Translations under genes and position numbers: made by a program | In this document: piece after piece, positions 43,682-54,364 of the stretch | How positions within the stretch are numbered: position 1 is the stretch's first letter | Layout: every line of letters begins with the position of its first letter | The notes under the pieces: generated by a model | What the model was told of the DNA's origin: nothing | The model's input: the letters and a program-made list of their open reading frames with translations, nothing else | Database searches by the model: none | DNA from: Leclercia sp. LSNIH1 | GTDB taxonomy: Bacteria > Pseudomonadota > Gammaproteobacteria > Enterobacterales > Enterobacteriaceae | Reading direction: 5' to 3' | Length of the DNA: 64,000 nt | Assembly (NCBI RefSeq): GCF_002902985.1 | Contig: NZ_CP026167.1 | Span: 2,542,001 to 2,606,000 of the forward strand

Positions 43682-44469
43682 GCATGTGCCTCCTTTATCG
43701 CGTAGGCCGGATTCCAGCGCAGCCAGCGGCGTTCCAGCCACTGGGCGCTGACATCCGCCAGTTTGCCGAGCAGGGCGTAGAGAACGATGGCCACCACGAC
43801 CACGTCGGTCTGCAGGAATTCGCGGGCGTTCATCGCCAGGTAGCCGATACCCGAGTTGGCGGAGATGGTTTCCGCCACAATTAACGTCAGCCACATCAGA
43901 CCGAGGGCGAAGCGCACGCCGACCATAATGGAGGGGAGGGCGCCCGGCAGGATAACCTGGATAAACAGGGCGAAGCCGGACAAACCGTAGCTGCGCGCCA
44001 TCTCCACCAGCCCGCGATCGATATTACGGATGCCGTGCCAGGTGTTGATATAGACCGGGAAGAGCGTGCCGAGGGCGACGAGAAAAATCTTCGCCGTCTC
44101 ATCGATACCAAACCAGAGGATCACCAGCGGGATCAGCGCCAGATGTGGCACGTTGCGCAGCATCTGAATCGAGGTGTCCAGCAGACGCTCACCCCAGCGG
44201 GAGAGGCCGCTGATCAGCCCCAGCGTCAGGCCAATCGACCCGCCAATGGAAAAACCAATCACCGCGCGCCAGGCGCTGATCGCCAGATGCTGCCACAGCT
44301 CGCCGCTGGCGCTCAGCGACCAGAACGCCTCCACAACGCCCTCCGGCGACGGCAGGATGCGGCTGGAGAGCCAGCCCACGGAGGAGGCCAGTTGCCAGAT
44401 AAGCACAATGCCTGCGGGAAGCAGCCAGGGTGCAATGCGCAGCAGCCATTTTCGGGAAGAATGAGCCAT
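43678..44469 (-). CDS. ssuC: Aliphatic sulfonate ABC transporter permease
   Basis: Inner-membrane permease of the SsuABC sulfonate importer. The 263 residues equal E. coli. Six hydrophobic segments and the binding-protein-dependent permease (EAA-type) loop region [18 protein letters not shown], which contacts SsuB, are visible. It overlaps ssuB by four bases and follows ssuD by nine. Confidence 0.97.
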   Translation of the reverse strand: MAHSSRKWLLRIAPWLLPAGIVLIWQLASSVGWLSSRILPSPEGVVEAFWSLSASGELWQHLAISAWRAVIGFSIGGSIGLTLGLISGLSRWGERLLDTSIQMLRNVPHLALIPLVILWFGIDETAKIFLVALGTLFPVYINTWHGIRNIDRGLVEMARSYGLSGFALFIQVILPGALPSIMVGVRFALGLMWLTLIVAETISANSGIGYLAMNAREFLQTDVVVVAIVLYALLGKLADVSAQWLERRWLRWNPAYAIKEAHA

Positions 44470-44478
44470 GCGTTCTCC

Positions 44479-45624
44479 TTAGCTCTGGGCGACTTTACGC
44501 GGAATAAATTCGTTGGCGACCGCTTCGCCCTGCTGCAACAGCTGCTGCGGCTGCGAGATCTCCGGAATGGCGACATCCAGATGCGGGAACAGCAGTTCAC
44601 CCACCTTGTACGCCTCCTCCAGATGCGGATAACCGGAGAGAATAAAGCTGTCGATACCGAGGTCAGCGTACTCATTAATGCGCGCCGCCACGGTCGGGCC
44701 ATCCCCCACCAGGGCGGTACCTGCGCCGCCGCGCACCAGGCCGACGCCCGCCCACAGGTTCGGGCTGATCTCCAGATTCTCTCTTTTACCGTTGTGCAGG
44801 GAGGCCATTCGGTGTTGCCCCACGGAGTCGGTGCGGGCAAAGGCGGCCTGCGCTTTGGCAATGGTGTCATCGTCCAGATGCGAAATCAGGCGGTCGGCGG
44901 CCTGCCACGCCTCTTCAGTGGTTTCGCGCACAATCACATGCAGACGAATACCGAAGCGGACTTTACGACCCAACGCCGCGGCTTTGGCGCGCACCTGTTC
45001 GATTTTCTCTTTTACCAGCGCCGGCGGCTCGCCCCAGGTGAGGTAGAGATCCACCTGCTCGGCGGCCAGATCCTGGGCAACGTCCGATGAACCGCCAAAA
45101 TAGAGCGGTGGACGCGGCTGCTGGATCGGCGGGAAGTAGAGTTTCGCGTCACGCACATGGATATGCTTGCCCTCGAAGGTGACGTTCTCCCCCTCCAGCA
45201 GACGACGCCAGACCTGAGTGAATTCCGCGGAGGCTTCGTACCGCGCGGTGTGATCCAAAAAGACGCCATCTCCCGCCAGCTCCTGCGGATCGCTGCCGGT
45301 CACCAGGTTAAACAGGGCGCGGCCATTCGACAGACGGTCGAGGGTCGCGGCCTGGCGTGCGGCCACCGTCGGGGAGGTCACACTGGGACGCAGGGCCACC
45401 AGAAACTTCAGGCGTTGGGTCACCGGGATCATCGACGCCGCCACCAGCCACGCATCCTCGCAGGAACGACCTGTCGGGATCAGCACCCCGGTAAAACCAA
45501 TCCGATCGGCGGCCTGGGCGATCTGCTGGAGATAAGCATGATCCACCGGACGAGCACCCTCGTCGGTGCCAAGGTAATGACCGTCGCCGTGGGTAGGTAA
45601 AAACCAGAACAGATTCAGACTCAT
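44479..45624 (-). CDS. ssuD: FMNH2-dependent alkanesulfonate monooxygenase
   Basis: Desulfonates C1-C14 alkanesulfonates, releasing sulfite and the aldehyde, with reduced flavin from SsuE. The 381 residues equal E. coli. It is a luciferase-like TIM-barrel. Conserved parts include the N-terminal [17 protein letters not shown], the region [14 protein letters not shown] that contains the active-site cysteine (Cys54 in E. coli), and a C-terminal arginine-rich lid. Its start overlaps the ssuA stop by four bases. Confidence 0.98.
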   Translation of the reverse strand: MSLNLFWFLPTHGDGHYLGTDEGARPVDHAYLQQIAQAADRIGFTGVLIPTGRSCEDAWLVAASMIPVTQRLKFLVALRPSVTSPTVAARQAATLDRLSNGRALFNLVTGSDPQELAGDGVFLDHTARYEASAEFTQVWRRLLEGENVTFEGKHIHVRDAKLYFPPIQQPRPPLYFGGSSDVAQDLAAEQVDLYLTWGEPPALVKEKIEQVRAKAAALGRKVRFGIRLHVIVRETTEEAWQAADRLISHLDDDTIAKAQAAFARTDSVGQHRMASLHNGKRENLEISPNLWAGVGLVRGGAGTALVGDGPTVAARINEYADLGIDSFILSGYPHLEEAYKVGELLFPHLDVAIPEISQPQQLLQQGEAVANEFIPRKVAQS

Positions 45625-46583
45625 GATTTATCTCCTTTCGAGGCAGTGGGCTGCCAGATGCGGTCGCGAATAACGATTTTTTTCGGTACCAGATGGTTGT
45701 CGTAAAACAGGTCGGCGGTTTGCTGCTGTAACACGGCGATTTTCGCATCCACCGGTTTGATGACGGTTGGCGGGCGATGGTCAAGGTAGGTAGCAATGAC
45801 CGGCTCCGGCAGACCCATCGATTTTGCCAGCAGGGCGATACTGGCCTGACGCTGGCTCTGGGTGAGGGCGTCCGCTTCGCTAAAGGTATCCAGCACGCCC
45901 TGAATAAAGGCACCGTTCTTCTCGGCATAGGGGCGTGCGGCAAGGTAGAAAGAGCCGGTCTGTTTCAGGGTTTCGCCATCTTTCAGTACTCTCACACCCC
46001 CCTGCAGCAGCACCGCAGAGTAGTAAGGGTCCCAGATAGCCCAGGCATCGACATTCTGTTGCTGGAAAGCGGCGCGGGCATCCGACGGGGAGAGGTAGAC
46101 CGGCTGAATATCCTGAAAGGTCAGGCCAGCCTGCTGGAGCGCGCGCAGTAAAAGGTTGTGGGAGCTGGAGCCTTTCTGGAAAGCCACTTTGTGGCCTTTC
46201 AGATCCGCCACGCTCTTAATCGGGCTATTTTCAGGCACCAGGATCACTTCGGCTTTCGGTTTTGGCGGCTCAACGCCGACGTAAAGCAGATCCGCGCCGG
46301 CGGCCTGGGCGAAAATTGGCGGGATATCGCCCGTGCTGCCGAGATCGATACTGCCTACGTTCAGCGCCTCCAGCATCTGCGGGCCGGCCGGGAACTCGAC
46401 CCAGGAGAATTTGGTGTCCGGGTAGCGTTTTTCCAGCAGCTGATGGCTTTTCGCCAGCACCATACTGACGCTGCCTTTCTGATAGCCAATACGCAGATTG
46501 TCGGGTGCGGGCTCAGCGCCATGCGCCAGGGCGGAGAGAGCCACCAGACCTGCCAGACTCAGGCGTGCGAGGGATTTAAACAT
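45621..46583 (-). CDS. ssuA: Aliphatic sulfonate-binding periplasmic protein
   Basis: Periplasmic substrate-binding protein of the sulfonate importer. It has 320 residues from [12 protein letters not shown] (E. coli 319). A signal peptide of about 23 residues ends in ALAHGA. The mature part begins [15 protein letters not shown], typical of NMT1/SsuA-like proteins. The frame is open 52 codons upstream inside ssuE, but the signal peptide fixes the start. It overlaps ssuE by eight bases. Confidence 0.97.
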   Translation of the reverse strand: MFKSLARLSLAGLVALSALAHGAEPAPDNLRIGYQKGSVSMVLAKSHQLLEKRYPDTKFSWVEFPAGPQMLEALNVGSIDLGSTGDIPPIFAQAAGADLLYVGVEPPKPKAEVILVPENSPIKSVADLKGHKVAFQKGSSSHNLLLRALQQAGLTFQDIQPVYLSPSDARAAFQQQNVDAWAIWDPYYSAVLLQGGVRVLKDGETLKQTGSFYLAARPYAEKNGAFIQGVLDTFSEADALTQSQRQASIALLAKSMGLPEPVIATYLDHRPPTVIKPVDAKIAVLQQQTADLFYDNHLVPKKIVIRDRIWQPTASKGDKS

Positions 46584-47151
46584 GGGCGACTCCTTTCTGA
46601 AGACCAAAGGCTGGAACCTGCACGTCGCGGCGATGCAGCGCCTGCCAGAAGGTCTCCAGCGCGCTGTCGAGGCGGGTTTGCAGGTTTGGGGTAAAGTGCG
46701 GCTTGTGCTGGTAATCGATGACCTGAGAATCATCGGCAAAGACGCCGTGCAGGATCTCCTGGGCTTTCAGGGCGTTGAGCACCGGTTTCAGGGCGTAATC
46801 CACCGCCAGCAGGTGGGCCACAGTGCCGCCCGTCGCCAGCGGCAGGACGACTTTGCCCTCTAACGCGCGCTCCGGCAGCAGATCCAGCAGGGTTTTCAGG
46901 GCACCGGAGAACGAGGCTTTATAGATCGGCGTGGCGACGATCAGCCCATCGGCCTCTTTTAACTGTTCATTCAGCGCCTTCAGCGCAGGGCTGTCGAAGC
47001 GGGCATAGAGCAGATCTTCCGGGGCAAAATTTTGTAGATTCCAGTGGAACACCTCCACATCCAGAGAGGTAAGCTGCTCCCGGGCGTACTCCAGCAGTGC
47101 GCTGGAGCGGGAAGGGAATCGCGGACTGCCGGCCAACGTAATGACGCGCAT
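46576..47151 (-). CDS. ssuE: NADPH-dependent FMN reductase
   Basis: Flavodoxin-like reductase that supplies FMNH2 to SsuD. The 191 residues equal E. coli. The flavin phosphate loop is seen near the N terminus in [12 protein letters not shown], and the flavin-binding [18 protein letters not shown] follows near residue 80. First gene of the ssuEADCB operon; all five genes overlap or nearly touch. The upstream 248 bp shared with pyrD must hold the Cbl/CysB-dependent promoter, whose sites I cannot delimit. Confidence 0.97.
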   Translation of the reverse strand: MRVITLAGSPRFPSRSSALLEYAREQLTSLDVEVFHWNLQNFAPEDLLYARFDSPALKALNEQLKEADGLIVATPIYKASFSGALKTLLDLLPERALEGKVVLPLATGGTVAHLLAVDYALKPVLNALKAQEILHGVFADDSQVIDYQHKPHFTPNLQTRLDSALETFWQALHRRDVQVPAFGLQKGVAHV

Positions 47152-47287
47152 AGATGCTCCTTATAACCAATTATTCGCTTTTATCTAACATTGATAACAT
47201 TTGTTGGCAGTGTGGCACCGCTGGCTTATTCCGCTAAATGATTTATCCGCAAGATAAATGCCGAAAATTGAATAAAGGAGGAGTGAA

Positions 47288-47303
47288 AAGTAAACGATTG
47301 CGC
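47288..47303 (+). promoter_or_regulatory. Putative PurR box upstream of pyrD
   Basis: AAGTAAACGATTGCGC matches the PurR consensus ACGCAAACGTTTGCGT at 12 of 16 positions, with the core AAACG intact. It lies 50 bp upstream of the pyrD -10 element. E. coli pyrD is repressed by PurR. Confidence 0.6.
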
Positions 47304-47355
47304 GGCACGGGGCTTTTTTTGCCTCAGGTCAATTCCCTTTCCCGCTGCGATCGCA

Positions 47356-47399
47356 GATAATACGCCCCCGGTTTGCACACCGGGAATCCAGGAGAGTTC
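47356..47399 (+). promoter_or_regulatory. pyrD promoter -10 and start-switching leader hairpin
   Basis: GATAAT (47356-47361) is followed by TACGCCCCCGG. Transcripts starting within the C run carry CCCGGT (47367-47372), which pairs with ACCGGG (47379-47384) just before the ribosome binding site AGGAGAG. In E. coli this arrangement lets high CTP favour starts at C, giving a hairpin that blocks translation, while low CTP favours a start at G and open mRNA. The sequence elements are all present here. Confidence 0.75.
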
Positions 47400-48410
47400 A
47401 TGTACTACCCCTTCGTTCGTAAAGCCCTTTTCCAGCTCGATCCTGAGCGCGCTCATGAATTAACATTCCAGCAGTTACGCCGTATTACGGGAACCCCGCT
47501 CGAAGCGCTGGTGCGCCAGAAAGTGATGGATAAGCCGGTCACCTGTATGGGGTTAACCTTTAAAAACCCATTGGGTCTGGCGGCAGGGCTGGATAAAAAT
47601 GGCGAGTGCATTGATGCACTGGGTGCGATGGGCTTCGGCTCCATCGAAATTGGTACCGTCACACCGCGTCCGCAACCGGGTAACGACAAGCCACGCCTGT
47701 TCCGCCTGGTAGAAGCCGAGGGGCTGATTAACCGCATGGGGTTTAATAATCTCGGTGTCGATCATCTCGTTGAAAATGTGAAAAAGGCCCATTTCGACGG
47801 TGTATTAGGCATTAATATCGGCAAAAATAAAGACACGCCGGTCGAGCAGGGCAAAGATGACTACCTGATCTGCATGGAGAAAGTCTACGCTTATGCCGGA
47901 TATATTGCGGTGAATATCTCCTCGCCTAACACGCCAGGTCTGCGTACCCTGCAATACGGCGAAGCGCTGGACGACTTATTAACCGCCATCAAAAATAAGC
48001 AAAATGAACTCCAGGCGACGCACCATAAATATGTGCCGGTCGCCGTTAAAATTGCGCCGGATCTGAGTGAAGAAGAGCTGATTCAGGTGGCCGACAGTTT
48101 AGTTCGTCATAATATTGATGGTGTTATCGCTACCAATACCACGCTCGACCGCACTTTAGTTCAGGGGATGAAGCACTGCGATGAAATGGGTGGCTTGAGC
48201 GGACGCCCGGTGCAGTTAAAAAGCACCGAAATAATTCGTCGTCTGTCGCAGGAATTAAATGGCCGCTTACCGATTATTGGGGTTGGCGGGATTGATTCAG
48301 TCATCGCCGCCCGTGAAAAAATGGCTGCTGGCGCTTCGCTTGTTCAGATATATTCCGGCTTTATTTTTAAAGGTCCGCCGCTGATTAAAGAAATCGTTAA
48401 TCACCTCTAA
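47400..48410 (+). CDS. pyrD: Dihydroorotate dehydrogenase (quinone)
   Basis: Class 2, membrane-associated flavoenzyme that oxidises dihydroorotate to orotate in pyrimidine synthesis. The 336 residues from [11 protein letters not shown] equal E. coli; an in-frame upstream start nine codons earlier lies inside the leader hairpin and is rejected. An N-terminal amphipathic helix region binds the membrane and quinone. The FMN barrel has [30 protein letters not shown] (with the catalytic serine) and the phosphate-binding GVGGI near the C terminus. Confidence 0.97.
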   Translation: MYYPFVRKALFQLDPERAHELTFQQLRRITGTPLEALVRQKVMDKPVTCMGLTFKNPLGLAAGLDKNGECIDALGAMGFGSIEIGTVTPRPQPGNDKPRLFRLVEAEGLINRMGFNNLGVDHLVENVKKAHFDGVLGINIGKNKDTPVEQGKDDYLICMEKVYAYAGYIAVNISSPNTPGLRTLQYGEALDDLLTAIKNKQNELQATHHKYVPVAVKIAPDLSEEELIQVADSLVRHNIDGVIATNTTLDRTLVQGMKHCDEMGGLSGRPVQLKSTEIIRRLSQELNGRLPIIGVGGIDSVIAAREKMAAGASLVQIYSGFIFKGPPLIKEIVNHL

Positions 48411-48426
48411 CCTTTTAGCATGACTG

Positions 48427-48462
48427 ACAACCAGGGCTTTATTTCCAGCTCTGGTTGTTTTA
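48427..48462 (+). terminator. Terminator after pyrD
   Basis: ACAACCAG(G)GCT pairs with AGC(T)CTGGTTGT around an eight-base loop, with one mismatch, and is followed by TTTAT. It starts about 17 bases after the pyrD stop codon. Confidence 0.7.
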
Positions 48463-48577
48463 TATTCCCGGACTGTTGCTTTATTAGACATAGTAGTCTT
48501 TGATTACTGAGGTTAAAAAAACGAAGCGGCAATAAGGACTTTCTTACGACAGGACGTTTCGGGCACGGGAGAGACAG

Positions 48578-49114
48578 ATGCGAATTAAACCTGACGATAA
48601 CTGGCGCTGGTATTTCTGCGAAGAGCACGATCGTATGATGCTCGATCTGGCCAATGGTATGCTGTTTCGTTCGCGTTTTGCCCGCCGGATGTTAACCCCG
48701 GACGCCTTTGCCGATACCGGTTTTTGCGTCGATGATGCCGCACTCTATTTCTCTTTTGAAGAGAAGTGCCGTGACCTGGAACTGTCGAAAGAGCAGCGTG
48801 CTGAACTGGTGCTCAATGCGCTGGTGGCGATCCGCTTCCTCAAACCCCAGATGCCAAAAAGCTGGCACTTTCTCGCCCACGGTGAACGCTGGACGCCGGT
48901 TATCGGTGATGCCGCCTGTGTCAGCCTGAGCGAAAATGGTGAGCAGGTGAATTTGCTGGTGGTGGAGCCGGGCGACAACGCTGCGCTCTGTTTACTGGCG
49001 CAGCCCGCGGTGACCATTGCCGGGCGCACCATGCAGTTGGGCGACCCGATTAAAGTGATGAATGACAGGCTGAAACCGCAACCGGTCAGCTTCAGCCTGG
49101 AACAGGCCGTTTAA
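48578..49114 (+). CDS. zapC: Cell division protein ZapC
   Basis: Cytoplasmic FtsZ-binding protein that stabilises Z-ring protofilament bundles. It has 178 residues (E. coli 180). It begins [13 protein letters not shown], the family signature, and has no membrane segment. Its last four bases overlap the 3' end of ycbX on the other strand. Confidence 0.95.
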   Translation: MRIKPDDNWRWYFCEEHDRMMLDLANGMLFRSRFARRMLTPDAFADTGFCVDDAALYFSFEEKCRDLELSKEQRAELVLNALVAIRFLKPQMPKSWHFLAHGERWTPVIGDAACVSLSENGEQVNLLVVEPGDNAALCLLAQPAVTIAGRTMQLGDPIKVMNDRLKPQPVSFSLEQAV

Positions 49115-50220
49115 GCCTCGAGTTGTAACGACGTTTTCGGTACGCAGCTACAGCACAGGATTGTGCCGTCGCTGCCAATGGCCGATTTCTTCAGCGCGCT
49201 CACTTCCCCCTCAACCAGCGTAATGCGACAGCATCCGCAAATCCCCGCACGGCAGGAGTAGGGCACGCGAATCCCGGCCTGTTCAAGCTGCTCCAGCAAC
49301 ACCTGCTGATTGTTACCGCGAATGGTCTGCCCCTGCCACTGGATGGTCACCGCCGTTGCAGGCTGCACTTCCACGTCGCTGGCCTCTTCTTCGGCGCCTG
49401 CACCGTAGAGACGGCCCGGGGCGGTCGAGAGGATCTCCACCTCGTCGCCCACGCGGATCACTCCGCTGGAGCGCGGGATCAGGTTCTGGCCGAAATCGAC
49501 ATCACCATTATCCTGCGCGGTGCGGAAAGATTGCAGGGTTTTTAGCGGTTCGCCAGCCGGGTGTTTCTGCCCTTTCTCCGGGCTGACGGTGGTAAAGATG
49601 CAGCGGCTGCAGGGTTTCACCACGTCAAAAATGACCTCGCCGATGCGGATCACTTTCCAGGTGTCCTCTTCCCAGGCGGCAGCGCCTGTCACCACCAGGT
49701 TCGGGCGGAACTGCTCCATCTGCACGCTGGCCGGGCAGCGCTGTTGCAGGTCGCGCAGCGAGGCTTCGTTTGTGAGCAGATACGGGAATCCGTCGGCAAA
49801 AGAGAGCGGCACCGCGGCAAACTTAGCCACGCGTCGCGTCAGCTCCGGCCCAACCCAGCGGAGCTGAACCGGGCGGGAAAAGAATTCGCTCAGCCAGCGG
49901 TTGATCGCGTCCGGGGCGATACGGGCGGTAAAGTGGTTGCCCCAGACTTCGGTGGGCGCATCCGCTGGCGCAAAATCGCTGAAACGGACGATACTACTGG
50001 AACCATCCGGCGCAGTCAGATGGAGACCATCCTGAACCGGCGCCGGGATGAAGCGAACCATTTGCGGGAACTGGCGTGCGGTAATAAATGTGCCATCCAG
50101 CTCTGTGACCATAAAAATGCGATCAAAGGCAAAACCGCTGACATCGGCAAGGGCATGCGTGAGCCCAATACCGCGCATGGATTTAACCGGATGAATGAAA
50201 AGCCTGGATAACGTCGCCAC
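49111..50220 (-). CDS. ycbX: MOSC-domain and 2Fe-2S protein YcbX
   Basis: Two-part protein of 369 residues as in E. coli. The N-terminal two thirds are MOSC_N and MOSC domains (molybdenum-cofactor binding), with RPNLVVTGA and the cysteine in [11 protein letters not shown]. The C-terminal 85 residues are a plant-type ferredoxin domain with the cysteine pattern CRAGICGCC and a later cysteine in LCCSC. In E. coli YcbX detoxifies N-hydroxylated bases such as 6-hydroxylaminopurine. Convergent with zapC and divergent from rlmL. Confidence 0.94.
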   Translation of the reverse strand: MATLSRLFIHPVKSMRGIGLTHALADVSGFAFDRIFMVTELDGTFITARQFPQMVRFIPAPVQDGLHLTAPDGSSSIVRFSDFAPADAPTEVWGNHFTARIAPDAINRWLSEFFSRPVQLRWVGPELTRRVAKFAAVPLSFADGFPYLLTNEASLRDLQQRCPASVQMEQFRPNLVVTGAAAWEEDTWKVIRIGEVIFDVVKPCSRCIFTTVSPEKGQKHPAGEPLKTLQSFRTAQDNGDVDFGQNLIPRSSGVIRVGDEVEILSTAPGRLYGAGAEEEASDVEVQPATAVTIQWQGQTIRGNNQQVLLEQLEQAGIRVPYSCRAGICGCCRITLVEGEVSALKKSAIGSDGTILCCSCVPKTSLQLEA

Positions 50221-50317
50221 GGCGCAGCCCTCAAATGAAAATAAGCCCTCAACTTTATGACATAGAGCCCAGATTGGCTATAATGCGCAGCAATTTTCTT
50301 AGAGTAAAAGTGACGAT

Positions 50318-52426
50318 ATGAATTCTCTGTTTGCCAGTACGGCCCGTGGGCTGGAAGAGCTGTTAAAAACTGAACTGGAAAATCTGGGCGCGCAAGAGTG
50401 CCAGGTGGTTCAGGGTGGTGTCCATTTTCAGGGCGACACGCGGCTTATTTACCAGAGCCTGATGTGGAGCCGCCTGGCCTCACGCATCATGTTGCCGATG
50501 AGAGAGTGCAAGGTTTATAGCGATCTCGATCTTTATATTGGCGTGCAGACTATCGACTGGACAGAGATTTTTGCCCCAGGCGCCACTTTTGCCGTGCACT
50601 TCAGCGGCCTGAACGATGAGATCCGTAACAGCCAGTACGGGGCGCTGAAGGTCAAAGATGCCATCGTCGACTGTTTCACGCGCAAAAATCTGGAGCGTCC
50701 GAACGTCGATCGTGAAAATCCGGACCTGCGCATCAACGTTCGCCTGAATAAAGAAGTTGCCAGCATTGCGCTGGATCTGTGTGGCGAAGGCCTGCACCAG
50801 CGCGGCTACCGCGATCGTGCCGGTATTGCGCCGATCAAAGAGAACCTGGCGGCCGCCATCGTGATGCGTTCCGGCTGGCTGCCGGGTACGCCGTTGCTCG
50901 ATCCGATGTGTGGTTCCGGTACCCTGCTTATCGAAGCGGCGATGCTGGCAACCGACCGCGCGCCTGGCCTGCATCGCGGCGCGTGGGGCTTTAAGGGCTG
51001 GGCTCAGCACGACGAGGCCATCTGGCAGGAGGTAAAAGCCGAAGCCCAGACGCGCGCACGTGCCGGGCTGGCAGCCTATGAATCCCGCTTCTATGGTTCT
51101 GACAGCGACGCCCGCGTCATTGAACGCGCGCGCAGCAACGCCCGCCGCGCCGGGATCGGCGAGCTGATCGCCTTTGAGGTTAAAGACGTTTCCCAGCTCA
51201 CCAATCCGCTGCCAAAAGGCCCGTACGGCACGGTAATCAGCAACCCGCCTTACGGCGAACGTCTGGACAGCGAGCCTGCGCTGATTGCCCTGCATAGCCT
51301 GCTGGGGCGCACCATGAAGGATCTGTTTGGCGGCTGGAACCTCTCTTTGTTCAGCGCCTCCCCTGAGCTGTTGAGCTGCCTGCAACTGCGCGCCGAGCGC
51401 CAGTTCAAGGCCAAAAACGGTCCGCTGGACTGTGTGCAGAAAAATTACCATCTGGCCGAGAAAGAGGCGGACAGCAAACCTGCCACCATCGCGGAAGATT
51501 ACGCCAACCGCCTGCGCAAGAACCTGAAGAAATTTGAAAAATGGGCGAAGCAGGAAGGCATTGAATGTTATCGCCTGTATGACGCCGATCTGCCGGAATA
51601 CAACGTGGCGGTCGATCGCTACGCCGACTGGGTGGTTGTGCAGGAGTATGCCCCGCCTAAAACCGTCGATCCGCAGAAAGCCCGTCAGCGTATGCTTGAT
51701 ATTATTGCCGCGACCATCAGCGTGCTGAATATTGCGCCAAACAAACTGATCCTTAAAACCCGTGAGCGTCAGAAGGGTAAAAACCAGTATGAGAAGATGA
51801 ACAGCAAGGGCGAGTTTATCGAAGTAGGCGAATACAACGCGCGCCTGTGGGTGAACCTCACCGACTATCTCGATACCGGGCTGTTCCTCGACCACCGCAT
51901 TGCCCGCCGCATGCTGGGCCAGATGAGTAAAGGTAAAGACTTCCTGAACCTCTTCTCCTATACCGGCAGCGCCAGCGTACATGCCGGCCTGGGCGGTGCG
52001 CGTACCACTACCACCGTGGATATGTCCCGCACCTATCTGGAGTGGGCGGAGCGCAACCTGCGCCTTAACGGCCTGACCGGCCGCGCGCACCGCCTGTTGC
52101 AGGCTGACGTGCTGGGCTGGCTGCGTGAAACCGAAGAGCAGTTCGATCTGATCTTTATCGATCCGCCGACCTTCTCTAACTCCAAACGCATGGAAGAGTC
52201 TTTCGATGTCCAGCGCGACCATATTGCGCTGATGAAAGATCTCAAACGTATGCTGCGTAAAGGCGGCACGATCATGTTCTCGAACAACAAACGCGGTTTC
52301 CGCATGGATCATGAAGGGCTGGAAAAGCTGGGGCTGAAAGCACAAGAGATCAGTCAAAAAACCCTGTCCCAGGATTTTGCCCGTAACCGTCAGATCCATA
52401 ACTGCTGGCTGATTACCGCGGTCTGA
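50318..52426 (+). CDS. rlmL: Bifunctional 23S rRNA methyltransferase RlmKL
   Basis: Fused enzyme that makes m2G2445 (RlmL part) and m7G2069 (RlmK part) in 23S rRNA. The 702 residues equal E. coli. A THUMP domain occupies about residues 43-155. The RlmL methyltransferase has [15 protein letters not shown] and the catalytic NPPYGERL motif near residue 310. The C-terminal RlmK methyltransferase has [19 protein letters not shown] and [13 protein letters not shown]. It is followed 12 bp later by uup and may be co-transcribed. Confidence 0.97.
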   Translation: MNSLFASTARGLEELLKTELENLGAQECQVVQGGVHFQGDTRLIYQSLMWSRLASRIMLPMRECKVYSDLDLYIGVQTIDWTEIFAPGATFAVHFSGLNDEIRNSQYGALKVKDAIVDCFTRKNLERPNVDRENPDLRINVRLNKEVASIALDLCGEGLHQRGYRDRAGIAPIKENLAAAIVMRSGWLPGTPLLDPMCGSGTLLIEAAMLATDRAPGLHRGAWGFKGWAQHDEAIWQEVKAEAQTRARAGLAAYESRFYGSDSDARVIERARSNARRAGIGELIAFEVKDVSQLTNPLPKGPYGTVISNPPYGERLDSEPALIALHSLLGRTMKDLFGGWNLSLFSASPELLSCLQLRAERQFKAKNGPLDCVQKNYHLAEKEADSKPATIAEDYANRLRKNLKKFEKWAKQEGIECYRLYDADLPEYNVAVDRYADWVVVQEYAPPKTVDPQKARQRMLDIIAATISVLNIAPNKLILKTRERQKGKNQYEKMNSKGEFIEVGEYNARLWVNLTDYLDTGLFLDHRIARRMLGQMSKGKDFLNLFSYTGSASVHAGLGGARTTTTVDMSRTYLEWAERNLRLNGLTGRAHRLLQADVLGWLRETEEQFDLIFIDPPTFSNSKRMEESFDVQRDHIALMKDLKRMLRKGGTIMFSNNKRGFRMDHEGLEKLGLKAQEISQKTLSQDFARNRQIHNCWLITAV

Positions 52427-52438
52427 AAGGAAAAGTAA

Positions 52439-54346
52439 ATGTCATTAATTAGTATGCATGGGGCGTGGCTGTCGTTCAGCGACGCGCCGCTTCTCGATAA
52501 TGCTGAGCTGCATATCGAAGATAACGAACGTGTCTGTCTGGTGGGGCGTAATGGCGCCGGAAAATCGACGCTGATGAAGATCCTCAACCGCGAGCAGGGG
52601 CTGGATGACGGGCGCATTATTTACGAACAGGATCTGGTTGTGGCGCGTCTGCAGCAGGATCCGCCGCGCAACGTTCAGGGCAGCGTCTACGATTTTGTCG
52701 CCGAAGGCATCGAAGAGCAGGCCGAATACCTGAAGCGCTACCACGAGATCTCACATCTGGTGATGACCGATCCCAGCACCAAAAACCTGAATGAGATGGC
52801 GCGCCTGCAGGAGCTGCTGGATCATCATGGCCTGTGGCAGCTGGAAAACCGCATCAACGAAGTGCTGGCGCAGTTAGGTCTGGAAGCGGACATGCCGCTG
52901 GCCTCTCTTTCTGGCGGCTGGCTGCGTAAGGCGGCGCTGGGCCGGGCGCTGGTCAGCGGGCCGAAAGTGCTGCTGCTTGATGAGCCGACCAACCACCTGG
53001 ATATCGAAACCATTGACTGGCTGGAAGGGTTCCTGAAAACCTTCAACGGCACCATCATCTTCATCTCTCATGACCGTTCGTTTATCCGCAATATGGCGAC
53101 CCGTATTGTCGATCTCGATCGCGGCAAGCTGGTGACCTATCCGGGGGATTACGACACCTATCTGCTGGAAAAAGAGGAAAACCTGCGGGTAGAGGAGCTG
53201 CAAAATGCAGAGTTCGACCGCAAGCTGGCGCAGGAAGAGGTGTGGATCCGTCAGGGCATTAAAGCGCGTCGTACCCGTAATGAAGGCCGCGTCCGTGCCC
53301 TGAAAGCGATGCGCCGCGAGCGCAGCGAACGCCGCGAGGTGATGGGCAGCGCGAAGATGCAGGTCGAAGAGGCGAGCCGTTCAGGCAAAATCGTCTTTGA
53401 GATGGAGAACGTCAACTACCAGGTCGACGGCAAGGTGCTGGTGAAGGACTTCTCCGCCCAGGTGCAGCGCGGCGACAAAATCGCCCTTATCGGCCCGAAC
53501 GGCTGCGGTAAGACCACGCTGCTGAAGCTGATGCTGGATCAACTTAAGGCAGATAGCGGCCGCATCCACTGCGGTACCAAGCTCGAAGTGGCGTACTTCG
53601 ACCAGCACCGCGCTGAGCTGGATCCGGATAAAACGGTGATGGACAACCTCGCCGAAGGCAAGCAGGAAGTGATGGTGAACGGTAAGCCGCGCCACGTGCT
53701 GGGCTATCTGCAGGACTTCCTGTTCCATCCAAAACGGGCGATGACCCCGGTGCGCGCCCTCTCTGGTGGGGAGCGTAACCGCCTGTTACTGGCGCGTTTG
53801 TTCCTGAAACCCAGCAACCTGCTTATTCTTGACGAACCGACCAACGATCTTGACGTTGAAACGCTGGAACTTCTGGAAGAACTGATTGATAGTTATCAGG
53901 GAACTGTGATGCTGGTCAGCCACGATCGTCAGTTCGTGGATAACACCGTCACCGAATGCTGGATCTTCGAAGGCCAGGGGCGAATTGGTCAGTATGTGGG
54001 CGGTTATCACGATGCCCGTGGGCAGCAGGCACAATCGCAGGCGACAAAACAGTCAAAAGCGAAGGTGGAAGCGGAAGTTGCTGTTCCAAAAGCAGAAAAT
54101 AGCAAACGCACCACGGCCAAATTAAGCTATAACCTTCAGCGCGAACTGGAAGGCTTGCCGCAGCGTCTGGAAGAGCTCGAAGCCAGTCTGGAAAGTTTGC
54201 AGGCTCAGGTGGCAGACGCGTCATTCTTCAGCCAGCCGCATGACTATACTCAAAAAGTTCTGGCCGATATGGCCCAGGCTGAGCAGGCGCTGGAAGAGGC
54301 ATTTGAACGCTGGGAATATCTTGAGGCTCTGAAAAACGGCGCATAA
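52439..54346 (+). CDS. uup: ABC-F ATPase Uup
   Basis: Cytosolic ABC-F protein without membrane domains. The 635 residues equal E. coli. Two ATPase modules are seen: Walker A GRNGAGKSTLMKI near residue 36 and GPNGCGKTTLLKL near 352, each with a signature (LSGGWLRKAALGRAL and LSGGERNRLLLARLF) and Walker B (LLLDEPTNHLD and LILDEPTNDLD). The linker between them is rich in Arg and Glu. The C-terminal coiled coil of about 80 residues binds DNA in E. coli. Loss of uup raises precise excision of transposons; links to ribosome assembly are also reported. Confidence 0.97.
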   Translation: MSLISMHGAWLSFSDAPLLDNAELHIEDNERVCLVGRNGAGKSTLMKILNREQGLDDGRIIYEQDLVVARLQQDPPRNVQGSVYDFVAEGIEEQAEYLKRYHEISHLVMTDPSTKNLNEMARLQELLDHHGLWQLENRINEVLAQLGLEADMPLASLSGGWLRKAALGRALVSGPKVLLLDEPTNHLDIETIDWLEGFLKTFNGTIIFISHDRSFIRNMATRIVDLDRGKLVTYPGDYDTYLLEKEENLRVEELQNAEFDRKLAQEEVWIRQGIKARRTRNEGRVRALKAMRRERSERREVMGSAKMQVEEASRSGKIVFEMENVNYQVDGKVLVKDFSAQVQRGDKIALIGPNGCGKTTLLKLMLDQLKADSGRIHCGTKLEVAYFDQHRAELDPDKTVMDNLAEGKQEVMVNGKPRHVLGYLQDFLFHPKRAMTPVRALSGGERNRLLLARLFLKPSNLLILDEPTNDLDVETLELLEELIDSYQGTVMLVSHDRQFVDNTVTECWIFEGQGRIGQYVGGYHDARGQQAQSQATKQSKAKVEAEVAVPKAENSKRTTAKLSYNLQRELEGLPQRLEELEASLESLQAQVADASFFSQPHDYTQKVLADMAQAEQALEEAFERWEYLEALKNGA

Positions 54347-54364
54347 GTTAAACATGGAGCCAGT

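Noticed and set aside
50480..52399. 639-codon open frame on the minus strand inside rlmL
   Set aside because: It lies wholly opposite a well-conserved gene in a GC-rich, codon-biased region, where long antisense frames are expected. The translation resembles no protein family I know and is rich in Gln, Arg and Val, as antisense frames of this kind are.
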